Shown here in pieces: positions 52,315 to 62,554 of a stretch of DNA of 64,000 bases. A program made the position numbers and the translations under genes. Location: contig JAACJM010000172.1 in NCBI GenBank assembly GCA_013368315.1, positions 62,001 to 126,000 of the forward strand. The letters are read 5' to 3'. The notes beneath the pieces were generated by a model. It had not been told where the DNA came from. It was given only the letters and a program-made list of their open reading frames with translations, and did not search any database. Position 1 is the first letter of the stretch. Every line of letters begins with the position of its first letter. The stretch is from Tetrapyrgos nigripes (taxonomy: Eukaryota > Basidiomycota > Agaricomycetes > Agaricales > Campanellaceae).

Positions 52315-53460
52315 CTTTTAAACCAGTATCGTGCTGCCATCACCTTACATGGTCAGAGGATGGAAGAAAGCGGTGAGAGTGTGTCCGTTTCACCCAGAGT
52401 AAAGACTGATTAGCGTTTATTGCTACAGCCCATAAAGTAGAGGCAGCTATTGAAGAGGCTGTCAAAATTGGACCATTGTCAGCTCAACTTTCCACATTTA
52501 AAGAAGTACGTATACACACTATTGCCATCCATCTACAACTACATTATTCACACTTCCGTCGCTTACCACAGGTGTTGGAGATGTCTAGGGTGACCGTAGA
52601 CGAAATCCAGCATCCTCGTTCCTGGCGCATGCACTACAACTCTGATGATGACAACAAGAGTGAGAGCAAGCCTGCTGAGATAGTGTTCCATATACAAGGA
52701 GTCACGATTGGCAATGGGCTACCACCGTTTCCCATCTCAAAGTAAGTGCGCTTCCAATAACCAGGATGACAAGTTAGCTAACTTTTTGCACATAAATGGA
52801 CAGCAAGTTGAAAGACAGCAAAGGAATTCATCAGCAAGTCTCTATTACCAGGCACAGTTCACCTACCTTCGAGAGCAACGTTCAGGTTATACAAGACTTG
52901 TTGAGGCTCTTCACCCTGCATTTCCTTGAAGATTCACTGGACAAGAGTTCACTATGGAAAGACCCCTGCAGCAGCACAACTGTAATTGAATTCAGCAACC
53001 ATCTCTTTCTGGATGTACATGACGCATCCCATACAACTGCTCTGGTGCTTCCAAAAGATATTGACACATTCAGAGTGATGACGAGGCATGCGGGACAAAA
53101 ATATGTTCATACGATAGACAACCAGGTCAAGTATAGGAAGAGGGTAGTGAAGGATGATAAAGCAACGTGAGTAACCAAGCCTGTTATATACACATACATG
53201 GACTTACGATTCTATTCAAGCTACACCCCACTTTCACCCAGAGAATTTGTGGAAGGGCAGATAGTAGAAGTCATGTTCTCGATTGTGGTTTGGCTGGTGA
53301 AAGGAAGACGATATAAAATAATCAACATTCTGAGAGGAATCACCCTGTGTGTATTCATATTCCTTTCCCAAACCAGTGAACTGAACTCTCAAACTACAGG
53401 CCAAAATTGCAAGACAATTGATATGCTACAGAGACAACGACGAAGAGGATATACAATTGT
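52315..53460 (+). CDS. Spliced gene of unknown function, apparently intact
   Basis: Five exons join in frame: up to about 52369 (YRAAITLHGQRMEES), 52430-52505 (HKVEAAIEEAVKIGPLSAQL), 52572-52742 (VLEMSRVTVDEIQHPRSWRM, HIQGVTIGNGLPPFPIS), 52804-53166 (KLKDSKGIHQQVSITRHSSP, TFRVMTRHAGQKYVHTID) and from 53220 (YTPLSPREFVEGQIVEV, RRYKIINILRGITL). Introns are 50-66 bp with GTGAGA, GTACGT, GTAAGT and GTGAGT donors. The first exon extends upstream but no clear start was found, so the 5' end is open, and the 3' end is a guess. The last exon resembles a segment often seen in hypothetical proteins of repeat-rich basidiomycete regions; I cannot name a domain. It stands just upstream of the Spt5-like gene. 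Confidence 0.55.
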
Positions 53461-54403
53461 GAAAGAGGGTGAGATATGTAGAGGGAGGGGACGGCAATGA
53501 CAAAGATTCGAGCATAGCAAATGGTAGTAACATAGTATAGTAAGGTGAACGAGTACATGTAGCAAATGGCAGTAATGTAGAGAGGTAGTTTAAAACTGTC
53601 AAAATATGAACAAGGTGAAATACAAAGAAGGTGGCGGTGATTTGCAAGCGGCAGTAACAGAGGATGTAGAGTAAAAATCAAAGAAAGCAATATACAATAT
53701 ATGTACCAACTATATTGAACCCATAAAGCCAAAAACTAGGAAGCGACATCAGTGCCCAACTATATCAGGCCACTATGCCTTCTGTAGCCTTTCTAATGGA
53801 GAGCATAAAACCAAGCCGCGTCATAAACAATGTCACTGACGGCAACAAGAAGATGTAATAGTATGGTCACCTTGCCTGCTCGAAACAACAGTAAGGTCAG
53901 AGATGGACCAAGCTGAGGTCTATGACTGCGAGCAAGAGGATACAATGAGAATGAAGGCAACAGAAGTAGCAGCAGACAACAAGGGGTATATGGCTTCATG
54001 GATGTCAAGAGCAAAGATGGGAAGGAATTGACGAATTGCGAAGCCCGTTCCCAAATGGGCAAGTACGGAAATTGCCTAGGACAAGTGGGACCTATCACAC
54101 CACAGGACCATGTAATGCACATGACGTCCATCATGTCCAGTCGAAAATCTGTGGATGTGACTTATCATGGACGTCAGAGCATTACTGTCACGCTCCTGTT
54201 TCTCTACTTCATACATTGATCATGTTGTGTCATATATCACAACAGTGTGCCATGGACGTAGAGAACAAGTTTTATTGAGTATTTTAGAGAATAGACGATA
54301 TAAGAGTCACATAAATGTACATCAGTAATGTATACGATGTATCGGGACGGATTGAGGTTCTAAAACAACTGTACTGACTGTAAATCAGCTTTGACATGTA
54401 CAA
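53461..54403. other. Intergenic, no gene recognised
   Basis: Purine-rich near 53510-53660, with loosely repeated GCAAATGGTAGTAAC-like words (three imperfect copies about 50-70 bp apart). Plus- and minus-strand frames are short and unsupported. Confidence 0.5.
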
Positions 54404-57400
54404 ATGACCAGCCAGCTTGTACCAAAACGAACACGAACATTTGCAACAGGGGAAGGAAGAGACACGTTGATAACGAGAACACTGCTGGATGTAGAAGCGT
54501 TGGAAGATAGTGAAGAGAGTGATGACGAAGAAGACTTTGACACAAACGTGAGCATTTGTGACTGGATAGACAATGAAGGTATGCATTGAATAGTATAAAC
54601 GAGAAAGCAACTAACTAACTATGTGTGTATTATGCACGTAACAACAGAATTAGAAGCACAGCAAGGCCTGACAGTATATCGACAACTACAGACAGACCCA
54701 GACTTGAATTCATCATCTAGATCTAAACTGTCCAGCCTTAATGTGCTCCAACTTAGGATGGAGGAGATAGAGAAGGCATACACCCATGTTCAACCTCACG
54801 ACACACATATGAACTCTGTCAATGAGCTCATTGAAAGGGATGAACCCTTGGTGAAGGATGATGCACTTCTGGCTGGACCCGACGAGGCTAGAAGAATGAT
54901 GAATGAAGCACTGGATTGGGACCATCATTTTGCCCTCAGTCTTGAGACTGATCCAGCATTCTGGCATTTCAGATGCAAGGTAAGCATCATTCCAAGCGGA
55001 ACACGACATATACTAACAGTTAAAAGCCAAAAAGCGAGATTAGCATTATAACAGACATTTTCCGCTATTTCATCGAAGACGGAGAAGACCAACATGACAT
55101 TCATGGCGGAAGTGCAGATATTTTCAGCAAATTTATTCAGTTCCCAAGTGAAGACGATGAAGATCACAATGAGGACATGTCAACTGTTGGGGAACCTATA
55201 CCGTCGACATCATTGTGAGCAGAGCAACCCCCTATGACTTGTGCTTGGAGGGCCATCTGAGATTTCATCACCAACGGCAACATAATCGACAAAATACACC
55301 ACAAGCTGAAGGACATACTCGGGAACGAGTACATGGAGTAACAATGGCATTCCACAATAAATGACGATTTTGACAGTGCATTACAGTGAGTAAACATCAG
55401 GGCACAAGCTGCAGAATGCACTGAACTGATCAGTCAACCCACAGACTTTGCATCTGCCAGGGCAGCATCAGCAACTGTTGAAGGCAACGACATAGGTACA
55501 CACATTTCCAAACCCCTTCATACCTTCAGACCCAGTTCCGACACTTGTACACTGCATGCAGCAATGATCCATTCTGCTTTCTGTTTGCCAAATGTTGGCA
55601 GATACGTCTACATAGAAGGAGAACCTGGTTTCCACCCCAACTCCATGAAATCCAGAACATTCATAGATTTCTTACACACACGTTCAGAAATTAAACGCAG
55701 TCGTAATGGGTGACCCCTGATGCAGCCAGTTGATGTGAAGGAAGTGGGAGAGCTCTTCAAGTGGAAACCAGAGTCTATACAAGCAAAAACTTGGGTCTGA
55801 ATAATGAGAAAGGGAATGTACAAAGATGATGTGGGCCTGGTGGTCAAACTCGAGACATCAGGTCCTTTCCACCGGATAGTTGTTCTTCTAGTACCAAGGG
55901 TAGCGCAAAGAACGAAGACTGCTGTGAAATGAAAAGTGAATAACGGCAGGCAAAGTCCTTCCCTCTATACCATCGTAGTGGACACAGAAGACACAGAAGA
56001 TGAAGGAGGAGACAATATGAAGATCCATACCACCCAACCGTTTACAGGGAAGACGAGAGAGGGACATATATTTGAAAACGGTCTATTGTTGAAGACCTAC
56101 AATATTGGAAACGTCACATACACAGATATTAACGTAGAGCAACAGACAAGATGGGAATTTCTGAAAAGCGGACATCCTCTGCTTGATAAACACCCGCTCC
56201 CTGTTCCTTGCTCGTGGATTTTCGAATATGGTGAACATGTCATTAACATCAAAGACAAGAAGGAACAAGTTGGTCAAACGATAGAGTGGGTCAAGGAGAC
56301 GAGGTGTCTGCTGAAGCATGAGACGGTGGAAGGTCTCAGCAAGATATGGGTTGAGAAGGTGAACCTTAGGAAGCGGTTCAAATACTGTGACACTGTGGCC
56401 GTTACTGGAGGAGAAGCTACAGATGTGACAGGTGTAATTGTCACTGTCACAAAAGACTGTTGTACAATTGTGGGTCTACAAGCTAACCAGATGGCCAACA
56501 TGCGTGACCTTGAAGCTGATAACTTGATGGATAATCTGATAGAATATATGTGCAGGAATACACAGTTCACATCAACAATTGCAAGGTCGTGAAACCTCGG
56601 GATGGGAACACCATACCCTGGCTCGGGGAGCATGTAACTGTAGCTCGTGGCTCATACAAGGAGTATACCAGCATCGTCACCGACGTGGAACCACCTACCA
56701 GTACCAGACCCTTTACAGAGCTAGAAATCAACATGCTGCAGCTAGGACAAGTGTTGAGATTCAAACACAATGACATATTTCAGACTTGGTATGTGTCAGT
56801 AATTTACACTGGAAAATACTCTGAACACACAGTGTCAAACTAGCTCCAACCTGCTAATGTGATATGCCATCCCTCTACATCTCGATCAATGACACTTCAA
56901 ACAACAGGAGTGGTCATTAGGGCAAGCCAACACAGAAGAGAATGTACACAGTCATAATACCTCTGAAAGGCAGACAGCAGTCCAAGTAGGGAACAGCTGG
57001 ATAGCAGCTGACCGGGAGGACCCTGAAACCAAGAGGTCAACAGTCCAGCTGAAGCCAACCAGGAGCATGTGCACCCTGAAAGCGCTGTGGGATAAAGTCC
57101 AAGTCAGGGTGGTGAGAGGACCTTGCAAGTATATCAGCACAGTGGTAGACGTCAACCAATTCAGAGACTTGAGAAGTGGACTCCGTGTCACAGTCAAATT
57201 TGACCAGATAATGTTGGGGGAGCAGGGAGTGGGCCATGAGGACAAGATAGATTACGACTGGGTAAGAGACTATGAGTGAGCATTCAAAAAACCAGTCGGA
57301 TGATGATAAAAGTCACTGAAACACTCACAGGACAGGGCTTGCTCTTCATCTGGCACATCCACTGTGGTACAGCTAGCAATATTACGAACCATTGAATTGG

Positions 57401-58074
57401 AGCGAATGGAAAGCATTACCAGCAATGATTAAGCCAAGCCAGCGAGCAGCAAGATGTCTTACACCACTGCCCCCTCCAGCTGAAATAGCATCAGACAGTA
57501 CAAGTTGGGATCCATCATCAAGTGCACCAGAGTTGACAGCTGCCCAACAGGAAGAATACGTGAGATTGACTAACGTGATATTGGACCTACAAAACTGGAA
57601 ACATTGGACAATGGACAAGAGGTTGCATGGGCAAACATTCTTAGCCCAATACTGCCCCCCCAACGGTCATGGTTCTGACTGCATTTACACCACGCCAGAT
57701 GTACCAGGTGGCGCTGTGATAGTCCAATGGAGCAAAAATCCAAGCAAAGGAGTGCCTCCTGCACATGTTCGGGAGCTGGACCCGAGTCATCGTGACACTA
57801 TATTGCCTACTCACTGTGAAAAATCCATAATCGCAATCAGAGGAGAGTTCGTAGGGCAGTATATGTGACAGGTGTACTACAAGTATGATGAAGAAGAACA
57901 CAGGACCACCCCATGGATGAGGACATGGATATTCAGAAATTGTGGTACACCTGAGGAGTGTATTGTCAACGACAACGTTTTCATTGACGCAAGAGACTGT
58001 GCGCCATGCAAGCGCCGTGACCTCACTGCTGCGAACGAAGAGAAGTTTCAGGAAGCGAGATCGTTTGCATGAAG
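54404..58074 (+). pseudogene. Spt5-like protein (NGN/KOW), copy B, near full length but broken
   Basis: Begins MTSQLVPKRTRTFATGEGRD, followed by the acidic stretch typical of Spt5 (EALEDSEESDDEEDFD). In-frame introns occur at about 54578-54647 and 54979-55025. NGN-like features: DPAFWHFRCK near 54950-54978 and GRYVYIEGEPGF near 55600-55635. KOW-like units: MRKGMYKDDVGLVV (about 55804-55845) with IVVLLVPR, then CDTVAVTGGEATDVTGVIV (56386-56445) and PWLGEHVTVARGSYKEYTSI (56617-56676). Stops at about 55216, 55258, 55336, 55388, 55712 and 55798, and a frame shift near 56548, show it is dead. The true Spt5 acts with Spt4 in RNA polymerase II elongation. The 55934-58074 part is duplicated as copy A. 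Confidence 0.7.
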
Positions 58075-58659
58075 AACGAGACAGCGTCCGAAGAAGGCAA
58101 TGAGGTCCAGGAAGCCATAAACAGGGTCTCAGCAGTAATAACAGATGCTATTTTATATCACGGACTGAAAATGACCAATATATTACTACTATTTTGTTTT
58201 TTTTTTCCAGTGTTTTTTTGGTGCACATATGTATACCTTTTGGATTCACATATATCAAAGTGCACGTACACAACATCACAACAACAGAATAAGCAAAAAT
58301 TATAGGAGAATTGGTAATTAAATGCATAACAATGAGTAGGGTTTCGCCCACATTACAACGGCCATTTGGTGAAATGGTAATGTGCATGTAGAAAGTCAAA
58401 GTTCTATATCAGTCGCATGTTTGAGCCTTGCAACAAGCAAAGTTTTTGAAGAGGTTCCTTATGTGGCCTGAGCCCTAAGATCACATGAATTTTGAGCTTA
58501 ATATGGTAATACTTTCCCAGTCTACAACGATCTGCGTTAGAACAGCCAAAAATTTCACGGGTGTGGAATGAAAAAATAACAATTACTATAAATAGTAATC
58601 ATAACTCATTTTCATTGCATAGCTGGTGTATGCGAGCACTTTTCACTTCCTAGGCAGCA
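58075..58659. other. Non-coding interval, copy B
   Basis: Counterpart of 3681-4280, with the same weak tRNA-like segment (GGTGAAATGG near 58370). It lacks about 17 bp present in copy A near 4250. No gene. Confidence 0.5.
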
Positions 58660-59631
58660 CTCAATCTCACTCTACATCTCCAACATCATCCAATTTGGTG
58701 CACCCAATGGATTGTGTTCATCTATCACAGCTGTCAAGAAACCTTGGTGTTGCTCAAACCACTACAATGCACTCAGCCAGATGCTTCTAATTAACCAGAG
58801 GCTCAACAAAGTGGCCACCCTTGGATCTGACCTTGTCCATTGTGGCTTCCTTGCACCTTGAAAGAGTACCCAGCTGGATCTGTTTGACAATGGAGATGAG
58901 GACAATGGTGCAGCTGAGGGTGAACTCAGTCAAACAGGGGTTGTGCTCACAAAAACCTATAGTCAGTCTAATTTCTGAATTGTCAAATACTCAATCATAT
59001 TCATGTTTTTGTCTTCCTTAATAGAACAAGGATATCCTATTGGAATAGATGAGCTTGCCCATGTTCTCAAGCAGCCCAGCCTTTCCTCATTGATACTCTC
59101 CTTCCTCAACAACTCCCTGGAGACCAGCCTATCAGCTCTACCCCCTGATCTAACTTTCCGTGTTTATTCATCAGCAGTGGCAACATTTTACGCTCCTAGT
59201 GATATTGTGGGAATTAGAGGCATGCAACGCAATCCTGGAGAGGGAAACCTCGCTTTGACTGTACTCTTGTCATTGATGACAAAGGTGTTGAAGGTTTCAA
59301 GGGCATGAGAGCTGTACGTGTCCTTTCATTCCTATCATTCTGATACAAGGAGATAGATTACACTTGTGCCCTGGCTGAAACCTTCAAATGGTATGGTTGT
59401 AGCTGTGATGAAAAGACTGGTATGTGGGTAATGCACCCTATGCTTTGGGGGCAGGATCATGTGGTTGAAATTGTGTCTCTCAATGATATGTACCGTAGTT
59501 TCCATCTCCTACCTGTTTTTGGGACTCAAAAAGTACCATTGCTTATTGATAGTTCTGCTTTGTTGGACCTGTATGAGGCCTTTTATGTTAACAAGTATGC
59601 GGATCATCACATGCATGAGATTATTTATTAA
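58660..59631 (+). pseudogene. Plavaka-type (CACTA-like) transposase tail, copy B
   Basis: Same remnant as 4300-5254 but better kept. Frame blocks: SLETSLSALPPDLTFRVYSS with AVATFYAPSDIVGIRGM (59100-59230), then in another frame TGMWVMHPMLWGQDHVVEIV and HLLPVFGTQKVPLLIDSSAL, then DLYEAFYVNKYADHHMHEII ending at 59631. These are the conserved C-terminal motifs of Plavaka proteins, recalled rather than searched. The upstream transposase core is absent. It follows the Spt5-like pseudogene by about 600 bp in both copies. Confidence 0.65.
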
Positions 59632-59724
59632 AATTGGTACTACTAGTAGTATGTTTTTTGAAATTCTAGTGTAGCTAGTTTCTACAGTCTAGTAGACAGC
59701 TCAAATTTGTGATAAAGATGTCTT

Positions 59725-59808
59725 CGGTGTAGGAGGTGTAGCAGCAGTGTAGGAGGTTTACACCCTGGATCTCCTACATCGCTACACCTCCTACACCCCT
59801 ACTACATG
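59725..59808. repeat. Inverted GTGTAGGAGG repeat cluster, copy B
   Basis: Counterpart of 5343-5425 with the same forward and inverted words, keeping the hairpin potential. Confidence 0.6.
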
Positions 59809-61500
59809 ATTGTGGATTTGCTGATGTCTGGTGACTGCTTGAGTATAGTACGACAATAACTTGACAGCAGAACAAAGGTAGGGCTGGATGAAGAATACAG
59901 AGGTATGACGAGGTCTGGTGGGCAGATGAGTTTGAAAACAGTGGAGTTCATACAATTTGGGTTGCTGGGTAATGGCCAATATCTGCCACTGAAGTTGAAA
60001 TAACCATCTGAGCCATTTTTCCAATTTCGTGTGCGTGGATCAGCATAGTTGCAACTTGAAGCTTGAGGCTTGCCTAGTTTGAGTGATGAGTGGAGAGCCT
60101 AATCTTATTCTTGAGGTTTCTGGGGCAAGACAGGATAGAGTAGGACTAGTACAAATAAATCTGCAGCATGAGTTAGATGGACATGTAAGAAGAGAAAGAA
60201 ACGAAAATGAAATGGAGATGAGAGCCAGTAGTAAAAGAACGAGAAAGAAAATGCAAAGAAAATGCAGACAAGGAAAATAAACGTACCTGCCTGTCCATAC
60301 CCATACTGCAAGAACATCAGCGAAACAATGAACAATGTCCTAGTCCTTCTCCTCTCATTTCTCTCTTTATGAAACTCAAACTCAACCCCAACCCAAACTT
60401 CTCCTTTGTCCACGGTACTTGTTGAGTTGTGAGTTTGTATTTTGAAGAAACCCGTTCAGAAGCTTGCATTCATTTGGTGAGGGAGGCCTGGGAGGCGGGT
60501 GAGAGGGATTTGTGAGGGGATTTGTAGGGCCAGGAAGAGATGACAATGGTCCAAGTGGTGAGTTTTCATGATAGAGACTGATGTTTCTGTTCCTTCTCTC
60601 CCTTTGGCTGCACCAGTTACTGCTCTCTCTACAGCTCTCGATCTACTATCGAATCCCACAAAGACAATGCATCAGACCCAGCATCACATGAGAGGTAACA
60701 GTGATATCAATGAAAATGAATGGGAAAAGGGTGAGTGTCCAAGGCCACCTGGGAGGTGTTGTTGGATGGATAGTGCCAGCAATGGCAAGAGAGGAAATGA
60801 ACCAGAGAGTTTATGGCCCATGTTAGGAAATCTCAATGTGGACATGGATGTTGGGACAATGGTGGGTGATCTCTGTTTGACTAGAAAATAAGAACATACA
60901 TTGTCAGGATCACTATAAAAAATACATATAAAAACTTGCTCACTGGCCCAAATGAGGTTCGCAGCAGTCCCAGCCTTATCACCCGTACTCACAATCGCAC
61001 TTGCATTTGGCACACCAGCAAAACTTGCTGCCAGCTGTGAATCACAATTCCCATTTTCCCATAACTCGACTTCTCTGAGCTCTGCAGTGCAAATTCTGCC
61101 TGTGAGGGATACTGCGGGGCGAGTTGTCAACATTGTCAATAGAATTGATACAGATGTAGACAAAGCTGAGATGTAAAGAGATGAGAAAGGGCCTTGGATG
61201 AGATATCTGCATCAGGGGAATCTGGACCACATAGAGGGAGGGTTGAGTGGTAATGTCATTTGGGACGGAGAATTAAGAGGTTTGCCACATCCATTTGATA
61301 ATGTAGTGGGGAAGGCTGATGTGAACACAGTGTTGAAGTGGTGAGGAGGTTACAGTGAGAAAGACAGTTGATCATGTGGGATGAACAGAGAGGGAATCAG
61401 TTGAGGATGAGAGGAAGTTGGGCTGTGATTACATCATTGGACAGCACATTTTCTTGGATGTGTACTGTCACTCTTTTTTTCAAACTTTTTCAAACTTTTC
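59791..61500 (-). pseudogene. F-family gene relic, copy B
   Basis: Inverted homologue of 48000-49740. It retains the segment lost from copy A (60229-60484) with DKGEVWVGVEFEF and ERRRTRTLF, matching GEVWV of the 48 kb gene, and the terminal QKPQE. The first-exon frame (61163-60684) lacks the equivalent ATG (ATC instead) and contains the extra ~275 bp also seen in copy A. Frame changes between blocks indicate a dead copy. Confidence 0.6.
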
Positions 61501-61821
61501 TCTGGAACTTTTTCTCTGCCCAACTTGCAACTATCTAATATGTGTCTGAGTTGTGTACATACATGTATTAGTAGAAGCTAATCATATCTACCTTAAAATG
61601 CCATCTCGCTACAAGGAGACACAGTGACTAGCTTTCAACATCCCAAGCTTGTTGTGCAAGAGCTCGACAATGTGTACAGGCAGGCAGGGAGTGGGAGACC
61701 TGTCTCAAGAGTCAAGACTTGAAGTTCATTCAAACTCCACTGTATTTGACTGTACAGCTCACATCGAGCCACAAATTATCCACAAATTATGGTTACCCAT
61801 GTCGTCCAACCATCGTCAACC

Positions 61822-62544
61822 ACTAAACACTATTCACCCACCAAAAATGCAGAGCACGTGACCTTTCTGCAGGGCTCGCGCAGCGCTAAGTCGCCTCTCC
61901 TCTTTGTACTGCTTCTGTATCACCTCAAATACCGAGAAATACGTTCGCATATGGATATAAGTAGTACAAAATTAGCGGAGAAAAACGTGACTTTGACGCG
62001 TTAACAAAGCTTTTTGGCCCAGTAGTAGCCCAGAATAGCAATGTGGCGAGGTTTTGGTGACTAGAACTCTTGTGAAAGTTCTTCTGTAGTCAACCTGCAT
62101 TCATTTAAGCATGAAGAAAGGTCTGCAAAGACATTCAGATCCCGCAATAGTAACAGCACATGAAGAATTAATTAGACAACCAGTCCTTCCTTTGCTTGTC
62201 TATTTGCAGCCTCCGGAAGCACAGAACCTGCTGGGCGCCATTTGTTGCTTCCCTTCAGAAATGCAAGCCACTTTTAAAGGACCTCTCCCACTTGTGCACA
62301 ACAGGGTATACTACTTACTGGGTAAAAAGCTTTATGAACACGTCAAAGTCGTGTTTTTCTCCAGATATGTATTAAAATATTAATTTTGTACTACTTGTAT
62401 ACATATGTGAGCGTATTTGTTGGTATTTGAGGTGACACAGAAGCAGTACGAGGAGGAGAGGGGACTTAGCGCTGCGCGAGCCCCGCAGAAAGGTGACATG
62501 TAGGTCACGTGCTCTGCGATTTTGGTGGGTGAATAGCATTTAGT
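61822..62544. mobile_element. Mutator-like (MULE-type) MITE, 723 bp
   Basis: Long terminal inverted repeats of about 130-140 bp: left from 61822 (ACTAAACACTATTCACCCAC), right ending 62544 (reverse complement ACTAAATGCTATTCACCCAC). A 10 bp target duplication ATCGTCAACC lies at 61812-61821 and 62545-62554. Copy A shows the empty site ATTGTCAACC at about 7115-7126. Nine- to ten-base duplications with long inverted repeats point to the Mutator superfamily. A 90-codon frame (62111-62383) inside resembles no transposase, so the element is non-autonomous. Confidence 0.92.
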
Positions 62545-62554
62545 ATCGTCAACC

